In this document: one piece after another, positions 28,507-37,262 of the stretch
Position numbering within the stretch: the first letter of the stretch is position 1
Layout of the letters: the number at the start of each line of letters is the position of its first letter
Assembly: GCA_022841375.1 (NCBI GenBank)
Contig: JALHRQ010000021.1
Coordinates: 1 to 49,940, forward strand
Origin: Burkholderiales bacterium
GTDB taxonomy: Bacteria; Pseudomonadota; Gammaproteobacteria; Burkholderiales; SG8-41
Direction of reading: 5' to 3'
Length of the DNA stretch: 49,940 nt
The notes under the pieces: generated by a model
Told to the model about the DNA's origin: nothing
Database searches by the model: none
What the model saw: the letters and a program-made list of their open reading frames with translations, nothing else
Made by a program: the position numbers and the translations under genes

Positions 28507-30461
28507 CAACGTTGCTCGAACCAGCAATCATGCCATTTGACAAGATTGAACAGCACCCAGATAAGCATTGCCCGGTTTACGCCCGATCTGTGTTGACGAA
28601 AAATTGTCTTTACAAAATCCGCACAAAACAAACCGTCACGAACAAAATACGAGTTAAGTATTTCCGACTCTGCACGGCGGCCGAAATCGCCACGCAACCA
28701 CGTCGCCATAGGAACATTAAAACCCATCTTCTTTCGCTGAATCACTGAGTCCGGGATCAATCCGTGTACCGCTTTTTTTAGAATGTATTTCGGAACCCCT
28801 CCTCTTACTTTTAGTTTTGCTGGAATATCCATCGCCAACTCCACGAGGGACTTGTCAAGGTAGGGGACACGTGCCTCAACAGAGTTGGACATCGTAATCT
28901 TGTCAACACGCATCAGCAGAAGTTCGGGGAGACGGAGCTTAAACTCCAGATAAATCATCCGATTCAGGAAATCCTGCCCGTCTGCGATCTTGGGATAAGT
29001 TGAAAAAAGCGAATCGACAATTCCCGCCGACTTGCCCTCAAAATGAATCGATTTTTCGGCTGCGGCGGTCATCAGCATTCGTTTGTAGTTATCCCAATAG
29101 ATCACCGAGCCGCCCCAAAACATCTCGCCGCCTCCCGCAGCACGTTCGAGGAAGTCCGACATCCGCTCGAAACTCGGATCACGGCGTGCCGCAACGCCTG
29201 CCATCCGGGCAGTCAAATCCTTCAACCAAGCCGGCATGGCCTGAAACGGGCGCCATAAGTTCCTGTTCATCGTCGAATATTTCAAGTAGTGCCCGTAACC
29301 GGAAAATTCTTCGTCAGCACCCTCACCGACCTGAACGACCTTGACTCCGTTTTCCCTGGCGAGTTTGGAAACGAAATAAAGCGGAACGCATACCCAGTCG
29401 GCAAGAGGCTCGTCTTGTGTCCTGACGAGCTGGTCCAGGTATCCCTCCATATCTCCTTTAGTGATGGATATCTCGTGGTGATCCGTACCGAACTGCCGCG
29501 AAACAAATCGTGAATACTCAAACTCGTTATATTCACTCTCCCCCTCAAAGCCAACAGTGAATGTTCTGACAGGCTGACTGGAAGCCTCGGACATCAACGC
29601 CACGTTTGCAGAAGAATCAATGCCACCTGACAGCAGGACTCCCATCGGCACGTCAGACATCATTCGCTTAGAAATTGCCCCCCGGAGCTTTGAATTAACA
29701 AGCGAAACGCACTGCCCTTCTTCATGCGAGGTGCCCTCACGGGAGAGCTCGGATTGCCCTGGAAGCGCGTCCCAGTAGCGGTACAGGCGGGGTTGGCGGG
29801 GTTGGCCGGATTTCCGGACCGACAGGTAATGACCTGATGGAAGCTTCTGAATTCCCCTGAACATCGTCGTCGGAGCAGGGGTGGTTAGAAATGTCAAATA
29901 ATTCTGCATGGACTCCAGATCAAGGGCGCGCGGGCAATCCGGATGTTTCAATAATGCCTTGATCTCCGAAGCAAAAATCATTACTCCGTTTTGATCGGAA
30001 AAGTAGACCGGCTTCACCCCGATCTGGTCTCTTGCCAGGAAGAGGGTTTCAGTTTTTCCATCCCATAAGCCGAACGCAAAATCACCGTCCAACCGCGCAA
30101 GCAGGCCCTCAATTCCCCATTGCTCGTATCCGTGAACAATAACTTCCGTATCGCAATGCCCAGATCTGAATCGATGCCCTGCACCCTGGAGGTCAATGCG
30201 AAGCGCGGCATGGTTGTAAATTTCCCCGTTGAATGTCACCCAGACGAGACCATCCTCGTTGCTCATGGGCTGACGACCGGATTCACTCAGATCAACTATC
30301 GCAAGGCGCCGGTGGGCCAAACCAATTCGCGAATCGGCAGCCATCCACAATCCCGCTCCATCTGGCCCACGATGGATCATGGCCTCACGCATAGCTAGGA
30401 GGCTTTCCTCACGGACCGGCCTCGAAGATGCATATGAAAACACCCCTGCAATGCCGCACAT
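28506..30461 (-). CDS. asnB: Glutamine-dependent asparagine-synthase-type amidotransferase
   Basis: The predicted protein has 651 residues. It begins MCGIAGVFSY, so Cys2 is the glutaminase nucleophile. The glutaminase domain (about 1-210) has RGPDGAG, NGEIYNH and ARDQIGVKPVYF. The synthetase domain has the ATP-pyrophosphatase loop LLSGGIDSSANVAL and EGADEEFSGY. As a family the enzyme makes Asn from Asp. In polysaccharide loci homologues amidate uronic acids, so amidation of ManNAcA or another uronic acid is a reasonable inference. It is translationally coupled to the heparinase-like gene. Confidence 0.85.
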   Translation of the reverse strand: MCGIAGVFSYASSRPVREESLLAMREAMIHRGPDGAGLWMAADSRIGLAHRRLAIVDLSESGRQPMSNEDGLVWVTFNGEIYNHAALRIDLQGAGHRFRSGHCDTEVIVHGYEQWGIEGLLARLDGDFAFGLWDGKTETLFLARDQIGVKPVYFSDQNGVMIFASEIKALLKHPDCPRALDLESMQNYLTFLTTPAPTTMFRGIQKLPSGHYLSVRKSGQPRQPRLYRYWDALPGQSELSREGTSHEEGQCVSLVNSKLRGAISKRMMSDVPMGVLLSGGIDSSANVALMSEASSQPVRTFTVGFEGESEYNEFEYSRFVSRQFGTDHHEISITKGDMEGYLDQLVRTQDEPLADWVCVPLYFVSKLARENGVKVVQVGEGADEEFSGYGHYLKYSTMNRNLWRPFQAMPAWLKDLTARMAGVAARRDPSFERMSDFLERAAGGGEMFWGGSVIYWDNYKRMLMTAAAEKSIHFEGKSAGIVDSLFSTYPKIADGQDFLNRMIYLEFKLRLPELLLMRVDKITMSNSVEARVPYLDKSLVELAMDIPAKLKVRGGVPKYILKKAVHGLIPDSVIQRKKMGFNVPMATWLRGDFGRRAESEILNSYFVRDGLFCADFVKTIFRQHRSGVNRAMLIWVLFNLVKWHDCWFEQR

Positions 30462-30579
30462 ACACGCCCTTATAAAATAAAGTCAAAACCAGTTTTATAA
30501 CCGCCCAAGGACATGACTTTTCAACCGAACCATAGAATTTATGGAATGCGAATGCCGCGCAGCCGGCGTGTCATCGGTA

Positions 30580-30614
30580 CAAAAAATCGCAACAGGCGAT
30601 GCATTTGTTGCGAT
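30580..30614 (-). terminator. Rho-independent terminator between chain-length gene and asnB
   Basis: On the minus strand ATCGCAAC and GTTGCGAT form a perfect 8-bp stem around a 13-nt loop, followed directly by six T. It lies 20 bp after the chain-length determinant stop and upstream of asnB, so it probably divides the locus into a wza/wzz unit and a downstream biosynthesis unit, or dampens readthrough. Confidence 0.65.
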
Positions 30615-30633
30615 GTTTGTTCTTATGGAAGAT

Positions 30634-31833
30634 TTAGGAAGTTCGACCCACGAAACTTAGCCAAGCTTCCTTTGTATTTTCCGACATACTGATGCGATTG
30701 ACCCACTCACGACCGACCAAATAAAAAATAACGGCGAAGAGACCAACCACCAAGCCCAGCAAAGCCACAATAATGCGTTTCGGACTGGACCGCTTGTCTG
30801 GCACAACAGCGACATCAATGACTTGTAATACCGCCCCTTCCTTGGCCTCATCAATCCGCGCAAGCTCGTATTGCTTGAGCATCAAATCAAAAAGCGTTTC
30901 GCTATACTTAACTTCCTTCAGTAAAGAAAGGCTTCTAAAGCCTTCAGCTTGATTTGAATTTCCAGTTTTTTCAATATGTTTTACTGCGACATCGCCCTCT
31001 AACTTCGAAAGCTGATTCTTCAATGAAGAGACTTCTTGTCGTAATCGAACAATCTCTGGATTGCGATCAGTGGCATACCCTTGCATGGATGCAATCTGCA
31101 CTTCTTTTAATGTAATTTGCCCACGGATCATAACTGAAGCCTCGATCATTGCTTTGCCCTGCCCGTCAACAATCGCAATCCCATTATCGGTAAGCGCCTC
31201 CCGTGCCGCAATTTGCGCTTTTGCGAGAGATTCTTTGGCATCTTTAAGTTGCTTTTCGAAAAACAAACGGCGCTGTGCAGCTTCGGTGATTGCCAACTCA
31301 CTGGATAGTTTTATAAGTTCAGCAACATACGCATTTGCCATATCAGCTGCCAAATTCGGATCCTCTGCTTCAACCTCAACATTGACGATGCCGTCACGTC
31401 CACTTGAAAAGAATGAATCTGAAGCCAGAATCTTTCGGGCATCAGTCATCGTACTTACATCATATTTTTTCAGCAGATCAAATCCAGTAATAAGCTGATC
31501 AGCGATTTTCCTGCTTTTCAGCATACCAACATACAAATCAGACATGCTCTTCAACCCGATAGCACCGCCGATGTTAGCGCCTGGCGCACCAGCAATCTGT
31601 GCCAGCATTGCTGCTGGACTGGATTGATTTTGCTGTGGGGGCAGAAACCGCGATGATGCTGTGTAATTATTGGGAATAGCAAAGCTGAAACAAAAAAATA
31701 TTGCGGTTGCCGCCAATGGGACAACAATCAGTATTCGTTTGTTTTTTTTCAATAAAGTAGCAAACTCGAGAATCGAGTTAACTGCTTGGCCACTTTTTTG
31801 AACCTCCATATTTCGATCAACGTCAGTATTCAT
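30634..31833 (-). CDS. Wzz/KpsE-like chain-length determinant (PCP) without kinase
   Basis: The predicted protein has 399 residues. One membrane segment near residues 34-52 (ILIVVPLAATAIFFCFSFA) and one near 350-370 (IIVALLGLVVGLFAVIFYLV) enclose a periplasmic, partly coiled-coil region (about 180-290), as in polysaccharide co-polymerases. No Walker motifs or tyrosine-rich tail are present, so it is not a Wzc-type kinase. It sets polymer length and works with the exporter encoded just upstream, 23 bp away. Confidence 0.85.
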   Translation of the reverse strand: MNTDVDRNMEVQKSGQAVNSILEFATLLKKNKRILIVVPLAATAIFFCFSFAIPNNYTASSRFLPPQQNQSSPAAMLAQIAGAPGANIGGAIGLKSMSDLYVGMLKSRKIADQLITGFDLLKKYDVSTMTDARKILASDSFFSSGRDGIVNVEVEAEDPNLAADMANAYVAELIKLSSELAITEAAQRRLFFEKQLKDAKESLAKAQIAAREALTDNGIAIVDGQGKAMIEASVMIRGQITLKEVQIASMQGYATDRNPEIVRLRQEVSSLKNQLSKLEGDVAVKHIEKTGNSNQAEGFRSLSLLKEVKYSETLFDLMLKQYELARIDEAKEGAVLQVIDVAVVPDKRSSPKRIIVALLGLVVGLFAVIFYLVGREWVNRISMSENTKEAWLSFVGRTS

Positions 31834-31856
31834 TTTTCTGTAAATCCACAGGTCAT

Positions 31857-34151
31857 TTAAAGATCTTTCAGGACTTTCAGCCCTGCCACACCCAGCGCAA
31901 ACTGGTAGAAGATCTGCGACCAGTCTTTCAGTTCCTTGGTCAGGCGGAAGCGGTCCAGCGTCTCAGGCACAACAACCGTATCGCCCGGCATCAGCTGATC
32001 CGATTCGAATCCGCTGATCAGCCAGCCACTCTGGCGGCGGCTCGCCACCGTGCCGTCGGCTTTAACCACGTAGATGGATCCGGTATCCGCATCCTTGGTC
32101 GGGCCGCCGGCGCGGGCCATGTAATCCGATAGGCGCTGTCCGGGCCGATGGATGAAGGCGTTCTGATTGAACACTGCCCCCACCACGCTCACCGTTGACG
32201 GTTTCGCGGGGATCAACAACCGGTCGCCGTCGTCCAGCACCAGATCTGGAAAATCTCTGGCTTGCACTTGCTCCCGCGGCAGTTCCAGCACAATGCGGCC
32301 CGTGGCCTTCACTTGCCGCAGTTTCATCGCTAACTGGCGCTGCGTCTCGGCTTGAATCTTCAGACTTTCCACTTCTTCTTTGGACAGCGCACTGGCAGAG
32401 CCGGAAGATGCCTGCCGCTGGATTTCACGCTCCATCTGGTCAACTGCTTCGTCCAGGCGCTTTTGCTGGAACTTTCGGGTCGACTCACGGGTGAATTCAG
32501 CCCCGTAAAGGTAAGCATTGGGCGATATTCCGCCGACGCGGGCCACCAGTTGCCGCAGCGTTTCACCGGGCAGGATCTGGTAAATGCCGGGCACCGCAAA
32601 TTCGCCTTCAAGCCTGACGTATTTGGTCTGCTTGGCGGTCGGCACGGTCAGGTCCAGCTTGGAGAACACCGTCAGCACGTCGCCCGCCCGCAGCGGCAGG
32701 TTGTTCGTCGGGTCGCCTTCCAGGATGGCCTTGCCCAGATTGAACGGGATCAGCTGCGTGCTAAGGTCTTCGTTATTGAGTCGCTCGATGACTGCGTAAT
32801 CCCAGTTGATCTCGTCAAAGCTGCGCTTGACGTCCACCCGCAAACGATCCTGCCCCACGCTGCGTGTCGCCGGCGCAGCATTCTGGCGCTGCCAGTATTC
32901 CGGGCTGATCAGCGCATCCTTGTTAGGGATGATGTCCCGCACCCTCAGGCCGTCGCGCCACGGGAAGCGGCCCGGTCTCGCCACGCTGCCACGCAAGGTA
33001 ACGGCGTTGTCAAATTTGGGGATCAGCGCATAAATGCGCACCAGATCACCATCGCGCAAAGGGCGCGCCATGCCGGCTTTGTCGAGGGTGAATTCTTCAA
33101 CTTGGCGTGTCTTACGGTCGGCGATGCGTTCCACCGTGGCTTTGTTGCCTTCGGCGGTAGTTGTGAATCCGCCTGCAAACTCAATCATCGCACTCAATGA
33201 CGCGCCTGACTTGATCTCATACACCGCCGGTTCATTAACGCTGCCGGTCATTGCCACCAGTCCGCCCACCGGCGGGATGTAGATCACATCACCGGGCAGC
33301 AGCTTGGCGTCTTTGGATTTGTCGCCCTTCAACAGCAGGTCGTAAAAGTCGAACTCGGTGACCACCTTGTCGCCGCGTTTGAGCTGGATCGCGCGCATCG
33401 AGCCGCGCGGGGTCGGTCCGCCCGAAGCAAACAGCGCATTGACCAGCGTGCTCAGCGAACTCACGGTGTAACTGCCCGGCCGCCGCGCCTGCCCCACTAC
33501 AAACACCTGGATTGAGCGCAACTGCCCCAGCGTCACATTCATTTCAAAGTTGCGGAACACCCGGCCTACCGCCGTGCGCAGAAAACCTTCAAGGTCTTTA
33601 TATTGAATGCCCGCCACGTTGACGTTGCCCACGCGCGGAATATTGATCGCGCCATTGCGGTCTATGGTGGCGCGGTAATCGATATCCACCTGCCCCCAGG
33701 CACGGATCACCACTTCGTCACCGGGCCCGACCACATAATCCGGGGTGACCGGCACCCGGTCCACCGGCGCAAAGGTCGACGGCACACCACTGAAAAGGTT
33801 ATGACCGAACATCGGCAGCGGGCGGCCCAGCGACTGAAAAACAAATTCCTGGAATTCGTTACTTTCTGCGCCCGCGGATGGAGGTGCTGCGGAAGGTGCT
33901 GTGCTCTGCGCTGCAGCATCCCGGGCTCGCTCTTGCGCTTCGCGCGGGTCGGTCGGGGCGTTGGTGATGCTGGGGATCGTCGATCCCGGCATCCGCAGCG
34001 GCGGCACACCCTGCATACCGGCGGGCATGCCGGTGGTGTCTACGGGCATGCCGCCGTCCGTTCGCACCTGGGATTGGAGTTGAGCTTGTGACCACAGCGG
34101 GTTCCCCGCAAGCATCAACCCTAGAATTGCACAAATAAATAGTCGCGACAT
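31857..34151 (-). CDS. Wza-like polysaccharide export protein with multiple SLBB domains
   Basis: The predicted protein has 764 residues. A signal peptide (MSRLFICAILGLMLAG..., no lipobox cysteine) is followed by a Pro/Ala-rich linker. The poly_export domain lies at about 135-225 (YVVGPGDEVVIRAWGQVDID). Several SLBB repeats come next (IQVFVVGQARRPGSYTV, VAMTGSVNEPAVYEI, VTLRGSVARPGRFPW, VRLEGEFAVPGIYQI, VSVVGAVFNQNAFIH). It forms the outer-membrane or periplasmic conduit for the polymer. It is longer than E. coli Wza (about 380 residues) and resembles the extended type. It is the first gene of the minus-strand EPS locus. Confidence 0.9.
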   Translation of the reverse strand: MSRLFICAILGLMLAGNPLWSQAQLQSQVRTDGGMPVDTTGMPAGMQGVPPLRMPGSTIPSITNAPTDPREAQERARDAAAQSTAPSAAPPSAGAESNEFQEFVFQSLGRPLPMFGHNLFSGVPSTFAPVDRVPVTPDYVVGPGDEVVIRAWGQVDIDYRATIDRNGAINIPRVGNVNVAGIQYKDLEGFLRTAVGRVFRNFEMNVTLGQLRSIQVFVVGQARRPGSYTVSSLSTLVNALFASGGPTPRGSMRAIQLKRGDKVVTEFDFYDLLLKGDKSKDAKLLPGDVIYIPPVGGLVAMTGSVNEPAVYEIKSGASLSAMIEFAGGFTTTAEGNKATVERIADRKTRQVEEFTLDKAGMARPLRDGDLVRIYALIPKFDNAVTLRGSVARPGRFPWRDGLRVRDIIPNKDALISPEYWQRQNAAPATRSVGQDRLRVDVKRSFDEINWDYAVIERLNNEDLSTQLIPFNLGKAILEGDPTNNLPLRAGDVLTVFSKLDLTVPTAKQTKYVRLEGEFAVPGIYQILPGETLRQLVARVGGISPNAYLYGAEFTRESTRKFQQKRLDEAVDQMEREIQRQASSGSASALSKEEVESLKIQAETQRQLAMKLRQVKATGRIVLELPREQVQARDFPDLVLDDGDRLLIPAKPSTVSVVGAVFNQNAFIHRPGQRLSDYMARAGGPTKDADTGSIYVVKADGTVASRRQSGWLISGFESDQLMPGDTVVVPETLDRFRLTKELKDWSQIFYQFALGVAGLKVLKDL

Positions 34152-34311
34152 ACGTTTTTTCTAATGAATGAGAGTTACCGCGGACGTTTCAGATGCTATC
34201 ACAAGCCCATGATGCGGCTACGGGTTTTACCTGCCGGAATATTTCAAAACCACGGCTGCTTCATCCTGGCAACTCAAATCAAAAGCCCCTCGTAGCTCCG
34301 ATGGAGCGCAC

Positions 34312-34438
34312 TTGTAGCCCGGATGAAGCGAAGCGCGCCCCGAAGGAAGTCCCCTTGGGGGGAAATCCGGGGAGACCCCTCGGGGGACGGCCTTTAGCCT
34401 TCCACCCAAGGTGACTTCCTTCGGGGGCAGGTCAAGGG
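34312..34438. repeat. Nested GC-rich intergenic repeats
   Basis: A common proteobacterial intergenic repeat of the type gtagcccggatgaagcgaag...aatccgggg appears here split. The left part lies at about 34313-34336 and the right part (aaatccgggg) at 34373-34382. Between them is another element (gccccgaaggaagtcccc). A partial reverse copy of that element follows at about 34405-34435 (aggtgacttccttcggggg). Similar text occurs at 37150-37262. Confidence 0.5.
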
Positions 34439-34462
34439 TTACAAAATCTGCTGACCCAAAAG

Positions 34463-34493
34463 AAAAGGCCCGCGAAATAATCGCGGACCTTTT
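34463..34493 (-). terminator. Terminator of the left tRNA-Arg fragment
   Basis: aaaaggcccgcga and tcgcggaccttt form a stem with one mismatch around aataa. It lies directly 3' of the tRNA-Arg fragment on the minus strand, as a tRNA terminator would. Confidence 0.6.
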
Positions 34494-34500
34494 GTGCAAC

Positions 34501-34546
34501 TGGCGCGGCCGGAGGGATTCGCCCCTCTACCCCTTGGTTCATAGCC
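34501..34546 (-). pseudogene. tRNA-Arg 3' half, decayed
   Basis: Read on the minus strand this is the anticodon loop to CCA end of a tRNA-Arg (ACG-type in the other copy). The anticodon loop here reads CTATGAA and the T-arm has lost the standard TTCGAAT loop (gcgaatcc with a deletion). The 5' half is absent. It fits a decayed attachment-site copy. Confidence 0.65.
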
Positions 34547-34798
34547 ACGGAAAAACTGTATCTTATTGTTTTTATTTAATTAATGTTAACGCCGACCCTT
34601 GCTGATTTTGAACCACTGCTCTTTATGGCGCATCACAGTTCCGTTGCAAAAGCGTTGCAGGTTTTGTATGTCACGCCACTACTTTTAATGCAGATTCAAT
34701 CCGCATTTACTGCACCAAGTTGTAAACCCGTATCCGTGGGCGCCGTTCCGCTCGGCCAAGGCCGCCATCAAGCTGCATAAGCGCGCTTGGTGTCCTCG

Positions 34799-35169
34799 TC
34801 ATTGACCCAAGCGTACCGGGGTCTGAACAACTTTGCCGGCAGGCACGCCTTTCCCCGCCAGTACAAGCGGTATGGCGACCGACTCCTCGTACATGGTTGA
34901 TTTTCCCCACAGTCCCCGCGCCCCCAGATTGTCGCCGTGATCGCTGGTGTAGATGATCAGCGTATCCTCCGCTGCACCGCTGGCTTCCAACGCCGACAGC
35001 ACCCGGCCCACATTGCTGTCCAGGAACGAGACAAGGCCATAGTAAGCGGCGATCGCGATACGCCGCGTCTCGTCCGTGAAAAACTTGTCGGTTAGGACTG
35101 CGCCGCCGCCCCTGTTGCAAGCCAAAATGCCGCCAGCACGGCGGTGACGATGCAAGTTTTTTGCGTCAT
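34799..35169 (-). pseudogene. Sulfatase with internal deletion of the catalytic region
   Basis: From the ATG at 35169 (CGGAG upstream) a signal peptide is encoded (MTQKTCIVTAVLAAFWLATG, then AAAQS), followed by a stop. In the overlapping frame the text resumes deep inside a sulfatase: RRIAIAAYYGLVSFLDSNVG, then DTLIIYTSDHGDNLG, and GLWGKSTMYEESVAIPLVLA, ending at 34799. The DHGDxLG and W-K-x-x-x-Y-E-E-S motifs are diagnostic of type I sulfatases. The N-terminal catalytic C/S-x-P-x-R region, expected between the signal peptide and this part, is gone, and so is the C-terminus. So it cannot be active. The matching maturase gene lies directly upstream on the same strand. Confidence 0.8.
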
Positions 35170-35211
35170 GATTTCAATTCTCCGGAAAGGGATTGATGCG
35201 CAATTTGAGCC

Positions 35212-36492
35212 TCAGTCATTTTGCAGTTCCGCCAGCAGCGGAGCACAGCAGCGCTTGAACTTTTCGCCGCTGCCACAGGTGCACACCTCGTTCCGCCCCG
35301 GCCATTCCCGCCCGCTGCGTGTGTAGTCGATCAGCCACTGCGTGCGCAGGCGCCGGGCGAACAGCGTGAGGCGTTCGTGTGCGTGGTCGAAAAACTGGCG
35401 GTATGCACTGCAAAAGTAATCAGGTTCGGTCGCGTGTCCACTGCCGTCCCAGGTACGGCTGCGCGGGCAGCCGCCGTGACACAGGTTGAGGTGGTTGCAG
35501 CGCCGGCATTGCTCGGGCAGTTGCTCCTTGAGGCGCTTAAATCGGCGGTATGCCGGGCTGCCGAAGATCTCGTGCAGAGAATCGCTGCCGATATTGCCCA
35601 GACGGTGGTCGGCGCTCAGGTAGAAATCGCACGGATAGGCGTCGCCATTCTGCTCGAGGACCAGCGTCGGAGAGCACGTCCGCGCGTATTTGCACGTCTC
35701 CGCTTTGCGACCAGCGAAGACGCTGAGCGCATGGTCAAAAAAACGCTCCGACATCGTCGGTGCGCCGTTGTTGTACCAAAGGTCGAAACTCGCGCAGAGA
35801 AACCTGCCATATTGCTCGGCGGTGATCAGATAGCGCGGCGGCATGTCCGGGGACTGGGCGCGGAAGTCCATCCCGGGAATAAACTGTACGTAATTGAAGC
35901 CTTCGCGCTGGTAGAACGTCCACAACTCGCGCGGCTTGTCCACGTTGCCCTGGTGCAGGACTGTAAGGATATTGAAGTCGACATTGTGATTGCGCAGGTG
36001 CTTGATCTTGCGCATTACCAAATCGAAGCTGCCCTTGCCGGTGGTCGTGACGCGGTGCTCATCATGAATTTCGCGCGGTCCATCGATGCTTACGCCGACC
36101 AGGAAATTGTATTTTCGGAAGAACCGCGCCCACTCGTCCGTGATGAGAGTGCCGTTGGTCTGGAGCGCGTTGCCGATGGTGGTGCCGGGCGGCGCGTGCT
36201 TCGCCTGCAGCGCGACAACTTGCTCGAAGAATTCGAGGCCGGCGAGCAGCGGCTCGCCGCCCTGCCATGCGAAACCCGCGGCACCCCGGGCGAGCGACAT
36301 GTATTCGCAGATCGCTTTCTCAAGCAGCGCAGAGTCTATCTGCCTGCGCCGCGGACCCGGCCGCCCCCCGCAGCTGCTGTAGTAGCAATAGTCACAGGCG
36401 AGATTGCAATCCTCCGACACCGTTTTCCACATCACTCCCAGCGCGCCGGGCGGAATTGGGCCAGCAGACAAAACGGCTGATTGCCTGTTCAT
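35212..36492 (-). CDS. Anaerobic sulfatase-maturating radical SAM enzyme (anSME) with SEC-C tail
   Basis: The predicted protein has about 426 residues from the ATG at 36492; the frame extends to a GTG at 36573, which would add 27 unconserved residues. It has the radical SAM motif CNLACDYCYY, then GGEPLLAGLEFFEQVV, the SPASM cysteines in the second half (CKYARTCSP, YPCDFYL, CRRCNHLNLCHGGCP) and a C-terminal SEC-C zinc motif (GRNEVCTCGSGEKFKRCC). anSMEs convert the active-site Cys or Ser of sulfatases to formylglycine. It sits 43 bp from the sulfatase remnant, its natural partner. The frame appears intact although the only visible substrate is dead. Confidence 0.85.
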   Translation of the reverse strand: MNRQSAVLSAGPIPPGALGVMWKTVSEDCNLACDYCYYSSCGGRPGPRRRQIDSALLEKAICEYMSLARGAAGFAWQGGEPLLAGLEFFEQVVALQAKHAPPGTTIGNALQTNGTLITDEWARFFRKYNFLVGVSIDGPREIHDEHRVTTTGKGSFDLVMRKIKHLRNHNVDFNILTVLHQGNVDKPRELWTFYQREGFNYVQFIPGMDFRAQSPDMPPRYLITAEQYGRFLCASFDLWYNNGAPTMSERFFDHALSVFAGRKAETCKYARTCSPTLVLEQNGDAYPCDFYLSADHRLGNIGSDSLHEIFGSPAYRRFKRLKEQLPEQCRRCNHLNLCHGGCPRSRTWDGSGHATEPDYFCSAYRQFFDHAHERLTLFARRLRTQWLIDYTRSGREWPGRNEVCTCGSGEKFKRCCAPLLAELQND

Positions 36493-36970
36493 CGGCTTAC
36501 CGGTCTGCACCGGCCTCCGCGGCGAACGGCAGCACTTCGCCACCGGTGGCAGTAGGCGCTCAGATATTCGCACTTCAAATTATTGATAACAAACAATAAT
36601 ATACTTTCGCCCGAAAGGGAGATCGGACTCATGCTGGGCACGATCTCGCCTTCTGACGGGCCTTCAGCAATACCATTGGCACCGAACGCAAAATGGTACC
36701 TCATGAGGAGAAAGTAGAAAAAGTGAGCCATTTTTTTGCCGCCCGGAGATCCGGTTCCACGCCAAGTCCTGTCGGGTTTTCCTCAAACATTGCTCGATTC
36801 GATTACGCGGGGAACACTGAATCGACTGTGACTGCTCGAACAGGCGGCACAGAATGCCTGAACTCAGGTTTTCCGCATCTTGCTTTGGATTGAAAGCGAC
36901 CGCAAGGGTTGAACACAGCGCCCTCCCCATTTTGGCGCGTTTCGCTGCCTGGCACCCGGCCGGGCGCCAG
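36493..36970. other. Stretch without a supportable gene
   Basis: Small frames occur on both strands but none looks like a protein I know. A GC-rich dyad (ctggcacccggccgggcgccag) lies just before the first brnT fragment. The stretch is likely debris of the same rearrangements. Confidence 0.4.
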
Positions 36971-37079
36971 GTTCTTTGCGACGTATACCGTGCGCAGTTC
37001 CGTGATTCGAATCATCTCAGCCCGTAAAGCCAATCAACGGGAGGTAAAGGAATATGAAGACCATTCGCGTGAAGCTTGA
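36971..37079 (+). pseudogene. brnT 3' fragment (duplicate)
   Basis: The sequence encodes the last 35 or so residues of a BrnT-type toxin (RIISARKANQREVKEYEDHS...), almost identical to the end of the intact brnT at 37879-38160. The 5' two-thirds is missing. The repeated DNA spans 36971-37147 and 38052-38228, offset by 1081 bp. Confidence 0.8.
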
Positions 37080-37149
37080 TCCAGCTCGTATTGGAAAGTC
37101 AGCCAAGGGCAGAGTCAATCTGCGGATGCTGGATGCCACGACAGATGCA
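37054..37149 (+). pseudogene. Truncated antitoxin gene start (duplicate)
   Basis: The first 31 codons match the intact antitoxin at 38135-38470 (MKTIRVKLDPARIGKSAKGR...). After TTDA the frame runs into a GC-rich repeat and out to 37407, so the DNA-binding half is lost. Confidence 0.8.
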
Positions 37150-37262
37150 GGCCGTCCCCCAAGAGGACTTCCGTTGGGCGGAATCCGGGAAGAAGCACCG
37201 CCATCATTTTTCTCAACGCCCCCCCCGGATTTCGGCCTAGCCCCAAGGGGAAAATTCCGGGA
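37150..37262. repeat. GC-rich repeat that interrupts two antitoxin genes
   Basis: The sequence ggccgtcccccaagaggac ... ccccaaggggaaaattccgg resembles the element at 34312-34438. On its left it truncates the duplicated antitoxin gene. On its right it replaces the natural end of higA on the opposite strand. Confidence 0.55.

Larger units (their letters stand above)
34452..34714. repeat. Direct repeat, left copy (tRNA-Arg fragment type)
   Basis: This stretch of about 260 bp matches 38540-38800 with many substitutions and small indels. In order both have the motif cccaaaagaaaaggcccgcg, a terminator, a tRNA-Arg 3' half, tattgtttttatt-like text, gttgcaaaagcgttgcaggt and tatgtcacgccactactt. The two copies bracket a 4.1-kb block of broken genes. 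Confidence 0.75.

Noticed and set aside
35221-36480. 419-residue plus-strand frame opposite the anSME gene
   Set aside because: The minus strand has all radical SAM, SPASM and SEC-C motifs. The antisense frame is a high-GC artefact.
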